64,000 nucleotides of DNA, taken from the NCBI RefSeq assembly GCF_017744655.1, contig NZ_JAGIAW010000001.1, positions 868,001 to 932,000 on the forward strand, in the 5' to 3' direction. The position numbers and the translations under genes were made by a program. Numbering within the stretch: the first letter of the stretch is position 1; the number at the start of each line of letters is the position of its first letter. This document shows, piece after piece, positions 26,934 to 35,930 of the stretch. The notes under the pieces are model-generated. The model was not told where the DNA came from. It ran no database searches and worked only from the letters and a program-made list of their open reading frames with translations. Source of the stretch: Devosia sp. GTDB lineage: Bacteria > Pseudomonadota > Alphaproteobacteria > Rhizobiales > Devosiaceae.

Positions 26934-27833
26934 GTGACCACGCCGTCCCTGACCAGTACCGACACTGCCAGCCTCAAGGGCATGGCCATGGGCATTCTCG
27001 CCTATACGCTGTTCGCCGTGCACGACGCCTTTATCAAGGGCATCATCCATGCGCTGCCGGCCGCCCAGATTTTGTTCGTGCGCGGCGTGATCATCGTCTT
27101 GCTGTGCATGATCATCGGCCGCAGCTTTCTGTTCGGAAAACTCTGGGCGTCGTCCAATCGCGGCATGATCCTGGGCCGGGGCCTGCTCACACTCGCCGCC
27201 TGGGTGATGTACTACAGCGCCGGCCGCGACCTGCAACTGGCCGAGATGACGACGCTCTATTACTTCGCGCCGGTGCTCACCACAGTTCTCGCCGCCATCT
27301 TTCTCAAGGAGCGCCTGACGCTCGCGCGGGTCGGTGCGGCATCGATCGGCTTTTTTGGCGTTATCGTGGCGGCCAATCCCGGCGGTTTCACACTGAGCCT
27401 GCCCGTCATCATGGTGCTTCTGGCAGCCTTGAGCTGGGCCATCGCCATGATCCTGATGCGGACCATTTCAAAATCCGACAGCGCACTTGTGCAGGTCTTT
27501 GCCCAGAACCTCATTCATGCTCTCGTCATGGGCGTCGTCAGCATTCCGTTCTGGCAGGGCATGGGCTGGCAGGAATTGCTGTTCATCGTCGCCGCGGGCA
27601 TCATCGGCGGCGGGGCCCAGTTCATCCTGGTCGAGGCCGCCAAGCTCGTCCCCGCCAGTGTTCTCGGCACGGTCGAGTATGGCGCCCTCATTTGGGCCTT
27701 CGTCTTCGGCTTTCTCTTTTGGGGCGAAACGCCCCTACCCTCGGTCTATACCGGTGCTGCGCTGGTCATCGCCGCGGGGCTGATGCTTGCCTGGACAGAG
27801 CACCGCACCCGCCGCAATCAGATGCGGCGCTAG
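26934..27833 (+). CDS. EamA/DMT-family transporter between ntrY and ntrC
   Basis: A 299-aa drug/metabolite transporter with ten hydrophobic segments in two EamA halves (about 20-150 and 165-295), for example [22 protein letters not shown] and LRASF-equivalent [25 protein letters not shown]; the second half ends [25 protein letters not shown]. The substrate is unknown. The likely start is GTG at 26934; the frame is open upstream and ATGs at 26982 and 26988 are alternatives. It runs opposite to both ntr operons, divergent from ntrY and overlapping the ntrC stop codon by 4 nt (CTAG). Confidence 0.85.
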   Translation: MTTPSLTSTDTASLKGMAMGILAYTLFAVHDAFIKGIIHALPAAQILFVRGVIIVLLCMIIGRSFLFGKLWASSNRGMILGRGLLTLAAWVMYYSAGRDLQLAEMTTLYYFAPVLTTVLAAIFLKERLTLARVGAASIGFFGVIVAANPGGFTLSLPVIMVLLAALSWAIAMILMRTISKSDSALVQVFAQNLIHALVMGVVSIPFWQGMGWQELLFIVAAGIIGGGAQFILVEAAKLVPASVLGTVEYGALIWAFVFGFLFWGETPLPSVYTGAALVIAAGLMLAWTEHRTRRNQMRR

Positions 27834-29275
27834 TTGCGCCGGCTGTGCTTGACGATCTCGATCGAGTGCGTCCGGATCTTCTTGCGCAGCGTATTGCGGT
27901 TCAGCCCGAGAAGGTCGGCCGCCTTGATCTGGTTACCGCCGCAGGCATTGAGCGCCATGGCGATCAGCGGAGCTTCAACTCGGTCGATCACGCGCTGATA
28001 GAGCCCTGCGGGTGGCAAGTTCGGCTCATATTCGCGCAAGAGCTGCCCAACATGGCTTTCGACGGCCGTTGAAACATCTACCGGGCCGGTGGCGGCCGTG
28101 ACGGTGGGGCGGTCGGCGATATTGAGTTCGTTCTGCACGATCTCGGCCGAAATGCTTTCGTCGGCATAGAGCGCCGACAGGCGACGGACGAGGTTTTCCA
28201 GCTCGCGAATATTCCCGGGCCAGGAATAGTTCTGCATCAACCGGATAGCGTCGGAAGACAGCGTCTTGGGCGCCTCGCCCTCGCGTTCCGCAGCACGCAA
28301 GAAATGCTGCACAAGGTCCGAAATATCATCGATGCGCTCGCGCAGCGGCGGCAGGCGGATCGGCACAACGTTGAGGCGGTAGTAAAGGTCTTCGCGGAAC
28401 AGCCCCTGCCGGATCATCTGGCTGAGATCGCGGTGCGTGGCGGCAACGATGCGGACATTGGTCTTGATGGCATTGCGGCCACCAACCATCGTGTATTCGC
28501 CTTCCTGCAATACGCGCAGCAGGCGCGTCTGGGCGTCCATCGGCATATCGCCGATTTCGTCGAGGAACAGCGTGCCACCCTCGGCCTGCTCGAAGCGGCC
28601 GGACGAACGGGTATTGGCCCCGGTAAAGGCGCCCTTCTCATGACCGAAAAGCTCGGCTTCTATGAGGTCGCGGGGAATGGCGGCCATGTTGATCGCAACG
28701 AATGGCCCATTGCGGCGCTTACCAAAATCGTGGAGCGCCCGCGCCACCAGTTCCTTGCCGGTGCCGCTCTCGCCGGTGATCATCACCGTAAGATCCGTCT
28801 GCATCAGGCGCGCCAGCGCGCGATAAATGTCCTGCATCGCCGCCGAACGGCCGACGAGCGGCATGGTGTCGCCCGCTTCCTCGACCTTGCGCTCGGCACT
28901 GGCCGGCTTCTTGGCGTCGGCCAGGGCGCGCGAAACCACGGAAAGCACTTCGGTGATATCGAACGGCTTTGGCAGATACTCATAGGCGCCGACTTCCGAA
29001 GCCCGGATCGCCGTCATGAAGGTGTTCTGCGCCGACATCACGATCATGGGCAGATCGGGGCGCAGCTTCTTGATTTTTGGCATCACCTCGAAGGCATTGC
29101 CATCGGGCATGGCGACGTCGGTGATCAGCACATCGCCCTCGCCGCGGCTCACCCAGTTCCACATGGTCGAGATATTGCCGGTCGGGCGCACTTCATAGCC
29201 CGCGCGGGTCAGCGCCTGGTTGAGCACCATGCGGATGGCGGCATCGTCGTCAGCGAGCAAAACGACATGGCTCAT
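27830..29275 (-). CDS. ntrC: Nitrogen regulation response regulator NtrC
   Basis: Sigma-54-dependent activator of nitrogen-limitation genes. The 481-aa protein has a receiver domain with Asp53 (ITDVAM) and the LPKPF lysine, an AAA+ domain with Walker A GESGTGKE (168-175), an intact GAFTGA (215-220), Walker [13 protein letters not shown], and a C-terminal helix-turn-helix [23 protein letters not shown]. All activator motifs are intact, in contrast to the nearby NtrX. Its start overlaps the end of ntrB by 4 nt. Confidence 0.96.
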   Translation of the reverse strand: MSHVVLLADDDAAIRMVLNQALTRAGYEVRPTGNISTMWNWVSRGEGDVLITDVAMPDGNAFEVMPKIKKLRPDLPMIVMSAQNTFMTAIRASEVGAYEYLPKPFDITEVLSVVSRALADAKKPASAERKVEEAGDTMPLVGRSAAMQDIYRALARLMQTDLTVMITGESGTGKELVARALHDFGKRRNGPFVAINMAAIPRDLIEAELFGHEKGAFTGANTRSSGRFEQAEGGTLFLDEIGDMPMDAQTRLLRVLQEGEYTMVGGRNAIKTNVRIVAATHRDLSQMIRQGLFREDLYYRLNVVPIRLPPLRERIDDISDLVQHFLRAAEREGEAPKTLSSDAIRLMQNYSWPGNIRELENLVRRLSALYADESISAEIVQNELNIADRPTVTAATGPVDVSTAVESHVGQLLREYEPNLPPAGLYQRVIDRVEAPLIAMALNACGGNQIKAADLLGLNRNTLRKKIRTHSIEIVKHSRRN

Positions 29276-30402
29276 TTCGTCGATACCTCATACGAACTTT
29301 GTTGGAAGGCGCCGCTGGCAACCGGTAGCAGAATGCGGAAGCGCGTCCGGCCCGGACGGCTGTCGCAGTCAATCACTCCGCCATGATCGCCCACGATCTT
29401 TGCCACGAGCGCCAGGCCCAGGCCCGAGCCATTGGTCTTGGTGGTCACGAAGGGATCGAAAAGGAACGGCAGGGTGTCAGGCGACACGCCAGGACCATTG
29501 TCCTCAATGACGATCTCGAGCGGCAGCGAAATGCGCTCGGCGACACCGGCTACGCTGATGCGGATACCCGGACGGAAGGCCGTCGACAGTCGAATTTCCG
29601 GTTTCTGAGTTCTTTCAAGCGCTTCTGCCGCATTCTTAACGAGATTTAGGAAGACCTGAATGAGCTGATCGCGATTGCCGAAGACCGGCGGCAGCGAGGG
29701 ATCGTATTCTTCGAAGAAGGTAATACCGCGCGCCACGCCATTGCGCGCCAGCAGTTTTACCCGGTCGAGCACGACGTGAATGTTGATCGGCTCGCGTTCC
29801 ATCGGGCGCTCGTCACCAAACACCTCCACGCGGTCGATCAGTCCCACAATGCGGTCTGTCTCCTCACGGATCAACCGCGCCAACGGGACCTCGTCGCTCG
29901 AAACCGTCTGCTCCAGCAGCTGGGCCGCGCCACGAATGCCCGAGAGCGGATTCTTGATCTCATGTGCCAGCATGGCCGCCAGGCCGGTCACCGAGCGCGC
30001 CGCGCCGCGCGACACCATCTGCCGGTCGATCTTGTCGGCCATGGTGCGTTCCTGGATCAGCAGGGCGACACGACCATCGACATCCGACAGCGGGCTTGCA
30101 AAGACGTCGGCAATGCGTTCATCGCCAAAGCGGGAGGAGCCAATGCGCACACGATACTCCGTCATCGGCGCCCGGCGCTGCACGACGGTCTCGACCAGAG
30201 AAATGATTGGCGAACCGAAGGCAATCAGATCATCCAGCTTCTGCCGTGTGAGCACGCTCAGCGAAGCTCCGAAAAAGGCCTCGGCCGCATAGTTCACGAA
30301 CTGGATCTTGTGCTGCTCGTCGAGCACGATGATCGGCTGCGGCAGGGCCTGCAAAACCGAGCGGGACGGCAGTGTATCGGGGGCCGATATGGCAGCACTC
30401 AT
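29272..30402 (-). CDS. ntrB: Nitrogen regulation sensor kinase NtrB
   Basis: A soluble histidine kinase that phosphorylates NtrC under nitrogen limitation, normally controlled by PII. The 376-aa protein has an N-terminal PAS domain (about 20-110), His147 in [22 protein letters not shown], and ATP-binding boxes [23 protein letters not shown] and [12 protein letters not shown]. The ATG at 30402 overlaps the dusB stop (ATGA), with GGAG upstream inside dusB, so I prefer it to the ATG 15 nt upstream. It is translationally coupled to both dusB and ntrC. Confidence 0.95.
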   Translation of the reverse strand: MSAAISAPDTLPSRSVLQALPQPIIVLDEQHKIQFVNYAAEAFFGASLSVLTRQKLDDLIAFGSPIISLVETVVQRRAPMTEYRVRIGSSRFGDERIADVFASPLSDVDGRVALLIQERTMADKIDRQMVSRGAARSVTGLAAMLAHEIKNPLSGIRGAAQLLEQTVSSDEVPLARLIREETDRIVGLIDRVEVFGDERPMEREPINIHVVLDRVKLLARNGVARGITFFEEYDPSLPPVFGNRDQLIQVFLNLVKNAAEALERTQKPEIRLSTAFRPGIRISVAGVAERISLPLEIVIEDNGPGVSPDTLPFLFDPFVTTKTNGSGLGLALVAKIVGDHGGVIDCDSRPGRTRFRILLPVASGAFQQSSYEVSTK

Positions 30403-31400
30403 GCGGCCACTCTCCATTCAGGCGAAAATACCCGGCCGATCAGGTCGATGACCTCGGCCGGTTGGTCATTGTTGAGAAGGGCCGTGCGGGTCGGCTTGTC
30501 GAGTTCGAGATTGGCCGCCTCGGCATACCAGTCGAGATGTTTTCGCGCCGCGCGGGAGCCGACTTCGGTGCCGTATTCCACGAGCATCTCTTCGTAGTGG
30601 GCCTGGATCAGCGCGATCAGCTCGGCGGCCTGCGGCGCATCCTGCGGCGTTTCGCCTGCCAGGGTCGCGCCGATCTGCCCAACGCGCCACGGGCGTCCCT
30701 GCGCTCCGCGTCCGAGCATCACTGCGGCGGCACCAGACTGCTCCAGGGCAGTTTGGGCGCTTTCGGCATCCAGAATGTCACCATTGACCACGACAGGCAC
30801 CGGCACAGCCTCCACGACCGCACGCACCAGTTCCCAGCGGGCAGCGCCCTTGTAGAACTGCTGCCGAGTCCGGCCATGCACCGTGATCATCTGCGCCCCG
30901 GCATCGACCGCCATACGCGCAATCTGCGGCGCATTGAGGCTATCGTCGTCCCAACCGAGCCGCATTTTCACGGTGACCGGTAGATTGGTGGCGCCAACGA
31001 CCGCCTCGACAATCGCAAGCGCCTGGTCCGGCACGCGCATCAGCGCCGATCCGGCATAGCCATTGGTCACGCGCTTGGCCGGGCAACCAAAATTGATGTC
31101 GACGATATCCGCCCCTGCCCCTTCGGCAATGCGAGCGCCTTCGGCCATCCAGCCGGCTTCGCAGCCGGCCAATTGCACCATGTGCGGAAGGTCGCCAGCG
31201 CGGCGCAGCTTTCGCACCATATCGGCATGGCCGGTCCCAAGCGCAGCGCTGGCGATCATTTCGGACACGACCATGCCTGCTCCATGGCGCTCCGCAATCT
31301 CGCGGAAGGGGCGGTCGGTGATTCCGGCCATGGGGGCAAGGAAGGCGCGGTTGCGGACAGCATGCCCGCCAATGCTCAATGTAAAGGCATTACCCGACAA
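30399..31400 (-). CDS. dusB: tRNA-dihydrouridine synthase DusB (NifR3)
   Basis: Flavin enzyme that reduces uridines to dihydrouridine in tRNA. The 333-aa protein has APMAGITDRPFREI at the start, DINFGCPAKRVTNGYAGSALMR with the catalytic cysteine, VKMRLGWDDD, TVHGRTRQQFYKG and the FMN-phosphate region VVVNGDI and AAVMLGRGAQGRPW. The start is TTG at 31400, with GGGGC upstream; no better ATG or GTG precedes the family N-terminus. It is the first gene of the dusB-ntrB-ntrC operon, an arrangement fixed in alphaproteobacteria (nifR3-ntrB-ntrC). Confidence 0.94.
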   Translation of the reverse strand: MSGNAFTLSIGGHAVRNRAFLAPMAGITDRPFREIAERHGAGMVVSEMIASAALGTGHADMVRKLRRAGDLPHMVQLAGCEAGWMAEGARIAEGAGADIVDINFGCPAKRVTNGYAGSALMRVPDQALAIVEAVVGATNLPVTVKMRLGWDDDSLNAPQIARMAVDAGAQMITVHGRTRQQFYKGAARWELVRAVVEAVPVPVVVNGDILDAESAQTALEQSGAAAVMLGRGAQGRPWRVGQIGATLAGETPQDAPQAAELIALIQAHYEEMLVEYGTEVGSRAARKHLDWYAEAANLELDKPTRTALLNNDQPAEVIDLIGRVFSPEWRVAA

Positions 31401-31574
31401 CGACTGCCCCAGAAATGGTCAATTTATAGAAGGTGCCCGCACAATAATCATTTTGAGGCGTGGCGCAACTGTTAAGGCCCCCGCGCCAGGTGGGAACCAG
31501 CGCTGCTCTTGCCGCATGCCAAGGCGGAGGCTAGACCAATCAGATAAACGACGGTCCGAGTTGCCCCTGCCTAT

Positions 31575-32771
31575 ATGTCTACGCGTCCAAAATTCATAGC
31601 CGCCATCATTGTTGCCGCCGGAAAAGGCGAGCGCGCGCAAACAGGGGATTTTGCCGAACCCAAGCAATACCGCCGCGTCGGCGGTCGCCCGGTTCTGGCG
31701 CGTACCGTCGACGCTTTCCTTGCCCATCCCGGCATTTCGGCCGTTGTTCCGGTCATCCACCCGGACCACGCCGAGCGCTATCAGGCACTGGGCCTTGCGG
31801 ACGAGCGCCTGCGCGATCCCATACCCGGCGGTGCCAGCCGCCAGGCATCGGTACTCGAAGGCCTAAAGGCTATTGCAGCGCTGCGGACGGACCTCGTGCT
31901 GATCCAGGATGCAGCGCGGCCTTTCGTCACTGTCGAGCAGATCGACGCCGTGATTTCGGCCCTCGCCTCGCATGATGGCGCTCTGCCCACCCTGCCGCTG
32001 ACCGACACGATCAAGCGCGCGCCGGATGGGCAAGTGGTGCTCACGACCGAAGACCGCCGCACGCTCTTTGCCGCCCAGACGCCGCAGGGTTTTCGTTTCG
32101 GCCAGATGTTTTCCGCTCACATGCGCGCCGCGACCGTGCGCCGCGAATTCACCGACGATGCGGAAATCGCCGAATGGGCCGGTTTACGCGTCGCCATGAC
32201 CGCGGGCGACCGCGACAATTTCAAAATCACGCATCCGGAAGATTTTCGACGGGCAGAGCGGCATATTTCAGGAGACAAGGCGATGGAAACCCGCGTCGGC
32301 ACCGGCTTTGACGTTCACCCCTTCGAACCCGGCGATGCGGTCTGGCTCGGCGGCGTGCGCATCGAGCACACGGCCAAGCTGGTCGGCCATTCCGACGCCG
32401 ACGTGGCTCTCCATGCCCTTACGGACGCCATTCTCGGCTCAATCGGCGAAGGCGATATCGGCGTTCACTTCCCGCCCAGCGACATGCAATGGCGCGGCGC
32501 GGCCTCCACGCTCTTCCTCAAACATGCCGGCGACCTCGTCGCAAAACGCGGCGGACGCATTGTCAATCTCGATGTGACCATCGTTTGCGAAGCACCGAGG
32601 ATTGCCAAACACGTTCCGGCGATGTGCACTGTGATTTCCCAGACTCTGGGGATCAAGCCGGATCGCGTGGCGATCAAGGCGACAACGAGTGAGAGGCTCG
32701 GCTTTACCGGGCGGGAGGAAGGTATCGTGGCCATGGCAAGTGCAAGCGTCGAAGTACCGAGGGATGAGTAG
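31575..32771 (+). CDS. ispDF: Bifunctional IspD/IspF isoprenoid enzyme
   Basis: Fused MEP-pathway enzyme. Residues 1 to about 235 are IspD (CDP-methylerythritol synthesis): IIVAAGKGERAQ, PGGASRQASVLEGL, QDAARPFVT and TDDAEIAEWAG. Residues about 236-398 are IspF (cyclodiphosphate synthase): VGTGFDVHPF with zinc-ligand Asp and His, HSDADVALHALTDAILG, and KATTSERLGFTGREEGI. The fusion is typical of alphaproteobacteria. It is divergent from dusB across 174 nt without a gene, and is followed with no gap by the CinA-family gene. Confidence 0.96.
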   Translation: MSTRPKFIAAIIVAAGKGERAQTGDFAEPKQYRRVGGRPVLARTVDAFLAHPGISAVVPVIHPDHAERYQALGLADERLRDPIPGGASRQASVLEGLKAIAALRTDLVLIQDAARPFVTVEQIDAVISALASHDGALPTLPLTDTIKRAPDGQVVLTTEDRRTLFAAQTPQGFRFGQMFSAHMRAATVRREFTDDAEIAEWAGLRVAMTAGDRDNFKITHPEDFRRAERHISGDKAMETRVGTGFDVHPFEPGDAVWLGGVRIEHTAKLVGHSDADVALHALTDAILGSIGEGDIGVHFPPSDMQWRGAASTLFLKHAGDLVAKRGGRIVNLDVTIVCEAPRIAKHVPAMCTVISQTLGIKPDRVAIKATTSERLGFTGREEGIVAMASASVEVPRDE

Positions 32772-33272
32772 ATGGCCAAATCCCCTCAGCCCAGCATAGG
32801 CAAACGCATCATCGACCTGCTGCGTGACAGCAACAAGACAATCGTCACGGCCGAAAGTTGCACGGGCGGCCTCATCGCCGCCGCGCTCACCGACATTCCC
32901 GGGGCCTCCGCGGCGCTCTATGGCGGGTTCATCACCTATTCCAACACGGCCAAGGCCCGTATGATCCAGGTGCCGCAGCGCCTGATCCACGACTATGGGG
33001 CAGTAAGCAACCAGGTCGCCCGCGCCATGGCCGACGGCGCCCGCAACACGGCCCGCGTCGACATCGCCGTTTCAGCCACCGGAATCGCCGGCCCCGATGG
33101 CGGCAGCGAGAAAAAGCCCATCGGCCTCGTCTATGTCGCAGTCTCGACCGATCTCGCAACCGTCGTCATCGAGCACCGTTTTGGTGACATCGGCCGCGAC
33201 GAGGTGCGCAAGGCAACAGTGAACGCCGCGCTTGACCTCGTAATGCAGGTGCTGACGAGCGACGAAGATTAG
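32772..33272 (+). CDS. pncC: CinA-family nicotinamide-nucleotide amidohydrolase (PncC)
   Basis: A 166-aa C-terminal CinA domain protein. Such stand-alone domains deamidate nicotinamide mononucleotide in NAD recycling. Motifs are TAESCTGGLIAAALTDIPGAS, GGFITYSNTAKARM, YGAVSNQVARAMA, and SATGIAGPDGGSEKKPIGLVYVAV. The ATG immediately follows the ispDF stop (TAGATG). It is convergent with the ratA-like gene, with 3 nt between stops. Confidence 0.9.
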   Translation: MAKSPQPSIGKRIIDLLRDSNKTIVTAESCTGGLIAAALTDIPGASAALYGGFITYSNTAKARMIQVPQRLIHDYGAVSNQVARAMADGARNTARVDIAVSATGIAGPDGGSEKKPIGLVYVAVSTDLATVVIEHRFGDIGRDEVRKATVNAALDLVMQVLTSDED

Positions 33273-33275
33273 GTT

Positions 33276-33719
33276 CTAGCCGCCGTAGCGCCGGTCAGCC
33301 TCGTCGGCGAAGGATTGCATGATTTCGTCCTGCTTGGCCGCAAAGGCCGGCTCGGCGACAGCGGCAATCAGCGGGTTTGAGATCTTGAAATCGATCTCGA
33401 AGCGCACGCGCGTGCCCTGCCCTTCGGGCTCAAAACTCCAGACGCTGTCGAGGTAGGCAAAGGGACCGTCGACGGCCCTGGCGGTAATGGTCAACGCTTC
33501 CGGATCGACCGTAACCCGGCTGGTATAGGCCTGAGTGATCGGCCCGAAGCTCAGTGTCATCCGGGCCAGACGCACATCCCGCCCCCGCGCCGCCGGATCG
33601 GGACGAACCTCCATCGCCTTGCAGTTGGCGATGAATTCCGGATAGCGCTCCAGGTCCGCCACGATCTCGAACATCGGCCGAGGCAGGTGCGGCACATGCC
33701 GCTCGAAAAACCGCTTCAT
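33276..33719 (-). CDS. START-domain protein of the RatA/Coq10 family
   Basis: A 147-aa polyketide-cyclase/START protein. It begins RHVPHLPRPMFEIVADLERYPEF, followed by the RFEIDFKISNPLIAAVAEPAF segment typical of Coq10-like ubiquinone-binding proteins; bacterial members are also called RatA. In alphaproteobacteria it usually follows lipA, as here, where its start overlaps the lipA stop by 1 nt. A lipid- or quinone-binding role is more likely than toxin activity, but this is inference. Confidence 0.88.
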   Translation of the reverse strand: MKRFFERHVPHLPRPMFEIVADLERYPEFIANCKAMEVRPDPAARGRDVRLARMTLSFGPITQAYTSRVTVDPEALTITARAVDGPFAYLDSVWSFEPEGQGTRVRFEIDFKISNPLIAAVAEPAFAAKQDEIMQSFADEADRRYGG

Positions 33720-34672
33720 CAGTGCCCCAGCTTGGCCAGGCGTGCCGCCTTGAGTTCCGCGAAGTCTTCGCCGGCATGGTGCGACGAACGCGTCAGCGGG
33801 CTCGACGACACCAGCAGGAAACCCTTGGCATTGGCGACGGTGGCGTAGGACTTGAATTCTTCCGGCGTCACAAAGCGCTGTAGCGGATAGTGCTTCTTGG
33901 TGGGCTGCAGGTACTGGCCGATGGTCAGGAAATCGACATCGGCCGAACGCAGGTCGTCCATGAGCTGCAGAACTTCGTTCCGCTCTTCGCCGAGGCCAAC
34001 CATGATGCCGGACTTGGTGAAGATCGACGGATCGATTTCCTTGACCCGCTGCAACAAACGGATCGAGTGGAAGTAGCGGGCGCCCGGACGCACCTTCAGA
34101 TACTTCGACGGCACGGTTTCGAGATTGTGGTTGAAGACGTCGGGCTTCGCGGCCACGACGATCTCCAGCGCACCATCCTTGCGCAGGAAGTCTGGCGTCA
34201 GGATTTCAATCGTCGTCTTGGGCGTCGCCGCGCGAATGGCAAGGATCACGTCGGCAAAGTGCTGCGCGCCACCATCGGCGAGATCGTCGCGGTCCACCGA
34301 GGTGATAACGACGTGTTCAAGGCCGAGCTTCGCCACGGCCCTGCCCACATTCTCCGGCTCGTTGGGATCAAGCGCCGTCGGCATGCCGGTGCGCACATTG
34401 CAGAAGGCACAGGCGCGGGTGCAGATTTCGCCCATGATCATCATGGTCGCGTGCTTCTTGCTCCAGCACTCGCCGATATTGGGGCAACCAGCTTCCTCGC
34501 ACACCGTGACGAGATTGTTCTCGCGCACGATCTGCTGGGTTTCCTTGTAGACCGGCGAACCCGGCGCCTTCACACGGATCCAGTCGGGCTTGCGCAGCAC
34601 GATGCTGTCCGGCCGATTGGCCTTTTCCGGGTGGCGCGGTTTTGCAACCGAATTGTCGATGAGCGTGACCAT
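33719..34672 (-). CDS. lipA: Lipoyl synthase LipA
   Basis: Radical-SAM enzyme that inserts two sulfurs into octanoyl groups on lipoyl domains, such as those of PdhB and PdhC encoded upstream. The 317-aa protein has the auxiliary-cluster motif [12 protein letters not shown] and the radical-[13 protein letters not shown] (CxxxCxxC), plus [20 protein letters not shown] and the C-terminal [13 protein letters not shown] with the serine that ligates the auxiliary cluster. The ATG is at 34672. An 88-nt gap separates it from the Gfo/Idh gene. Confidence 0.96.
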   Translation of the reverse strand: MVTLIDNSVAKPRHPEKANRPDSIVLRKPDWIRVKAPGSPVYKETQQIVRENNLVTVCEEAGCPNIGECWSKKHATMMIMGEICTRACAFCNVRTGMPTALDPNEPENVGRAVAKLGLEHVVITSVDRDDLADGGAQHFADVILAIRAATPKTTIEILTPDFLRKDGALEIVVAAKPDVFNHNLETVPSKYLKVRPGARYFHSIRLLQRVKEIDPSIFTKSGIMVGLGEERNEVLQLMDDLRSADVDFLTIGQYLQPTKKHYPLQRFVTPEEFKSYATVANAKGFLLVSSSPLTRSSHHAGEDFAELKAARLAKLGH

Positions 34673-34760
34673 GATAGTCCTGTCTGGGGCTTGCCCCTAT
34701 ATCGCTCCCTTGAGCTGTCGGTTCAACCCGACCTTAGTGATAGGCAGGCTTGCGTGAAAG

Positions 34761-35801
34761 TTAGCCTAAGACCTCGGAGATCTCGGTCCAGTCGCCCCCA
34801 CGCGAGGCCGAGAGAATGCTTGTCTGCACCAGTGCCAGCGAGCCGAGATTGTCCTCGCCAGAACTGAAGCCGACAGGCACCTTGCCGGTCGCGATAACGC
34901 CGGCAATGGTATTGAGCGTGCCGCGTCGATCAGGGAATTCGACCGCCTCCAGCTTGACGGGCACCGGCTTCTCGTCGAGCCTCTGAAGCGTAACAACATC
35001 CGGACCGGTCTTGTCGCGGAAATGGTCGCGCGAGGTCCAGTGAATCTGGCCTTCCGCCGCGTCCATCACCCATTCGCCGGCCCATGGGGTCACTGGACCA
35101 GAATTCATCCAGCTCGCGCGGTAGGACACCATTGTGCCCTTGGAGAATTCGATCAGCGCCGCCCCACTCGGATGGAAATGGAATGGGCTGCCCGGCGGAT
35201 TCCAGGTGCGGCACGAAAGCCGGACCGGCTCGTCATTAAGCACATAGCGCATCAGGTCGAAGTGATGGATCGACATGTCTGCAAGCAGCGGATCGGGCAT
35301 ATCCCAATAGCGATAGCCCTGGCTCGGGCCGTGCCGACGGAAGTCGAGCGACACCATGTTCATGGCGCCAAAGGTATTGTCCGCGATCAGCTTGGCTGCG
35401 GCGATCGGCGCGGGCTGGTGGCGGTAGTTCTGGCTCACCATCAGTACCTTGCCCTGCGCCTTGGCGAGAGCCACCAGTTCCTTGCCCTGGGCAATGGTCG
35501 TGGTGAAGGGCTTTTCGACGATGACGTTGTAGCCGAGTTCCAGGCAACGCTTCACGACCGGATAGTGCGCTTCGGTCCGCAGCGTACAGATCGCCAGCAC
35601 GGCATCGGTACGCTTGGCAGCCTCGTCGAGGCTCGAGAAACACAGTTTTGGATCAATCCCCAGCTCGGTCTGGACACGGGCCGTCGCGTCGAGGCTAGTA
35701 TCCACATAGCCCACCATCTCAATGGTGGGAACATTGGGGATAACTTCCTTGGACCAGCTGAAACCCCAGTGTCCAAGGCCGATCTGAATTGCTTTCACCA
35801 T
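34761..35801 (-). CDS. Gfo/Idh/MocA-family NAD(P)-dependent dehydrogenase
   Basis: A 346-aa oxidoreductase of the sugar or polyol dehydrogenase superfamily. The Rossmann start is MVKAIQIGLGHWGFSWSKEVI, and the family EKP motif is present as YNVIVEKPFTTT, with LADMSIHHFDLMRYV in the catalytic domain. The substrate is not recognisable. The ATG at 35801 is chosen because GAGGAG is 9 nt upstream. It sits between lpdA and lipA, genes commonly close together in relatives, with a palindromic repeat just upstream, which suggests a later insertion. Confidence 0.88.
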   Translation of the reverse strand: MVKAIQIGLGHWGFSWSKEVIPNVPTIEMVGYVDTSLDATARVQTELGIDPKLCFSSLDEAAKRTDAVLAICTLRTEAHYPVVKRCLELGYNVIVEKPFTTTIAQGKELVALAKAQGKVLMVSQNYRHQPAPIAAAKLIADNTFGAMNMVSLDFRRHGPSQGYRYWDMPDPLLADMSIHHFDLMRYVLNDEPVRLSCRTWNPPGSPFHFHPSGAALIEFSKGTMVSYRASWMNSGPVTPWAGEWVMDAAEGQIHWTSRDHFRDKTGPDVVTLQRLDEKPVPVKLEAVEFPDRRGTLNTIAGVIATGKVPVGFSSGEDNLGSLALVQTSILSASRGGDWTEISEVLG

Positions 35802-35847
35802 GTGGATAACTCCTCTGGTTTTAGACTCTGCCACCCCATCACCGGGT

Positions 35848-35910
35848 CATTCCCGCGAAAGCGGGAATCCCTGTTTTGGCTCCCGGAGATTCCCGCTTTC
35901 GCGGGAATGA
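35848..35910. repeat. Palindromic intergenic repeat upstream of the Gfo/Idh gene
   Basis: The arms 35848-35871 (TCATTCCCGCGAAAGCGGGA...) and 35885-35910 are near-perfect inverted copies about 13 nt apart, and each arm contains its own ATTCCCGC...GCGGGAAT hairpin. This pattern is a well-known dispersed palindrome family in proteobacterial intergenic regions. It lies between lpdA and the Gfo/Idh gene, in a 129-nt gap with no gene. Confidence 0.85.
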
Positions 35911-35930
35911 CACCGAGGGGACACGAACGA

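Noticed and set aside
35801..35809. Consensus DnaA box TTATCCACA (minus strand) at the Gfo/Idh start, and a near match at 20208-20216
   Set aside because: Single isolated 9-mers are expected by chance at about this rate in 64 kb; no cluster and no origin-like AT-rich unwinding region is nearby.
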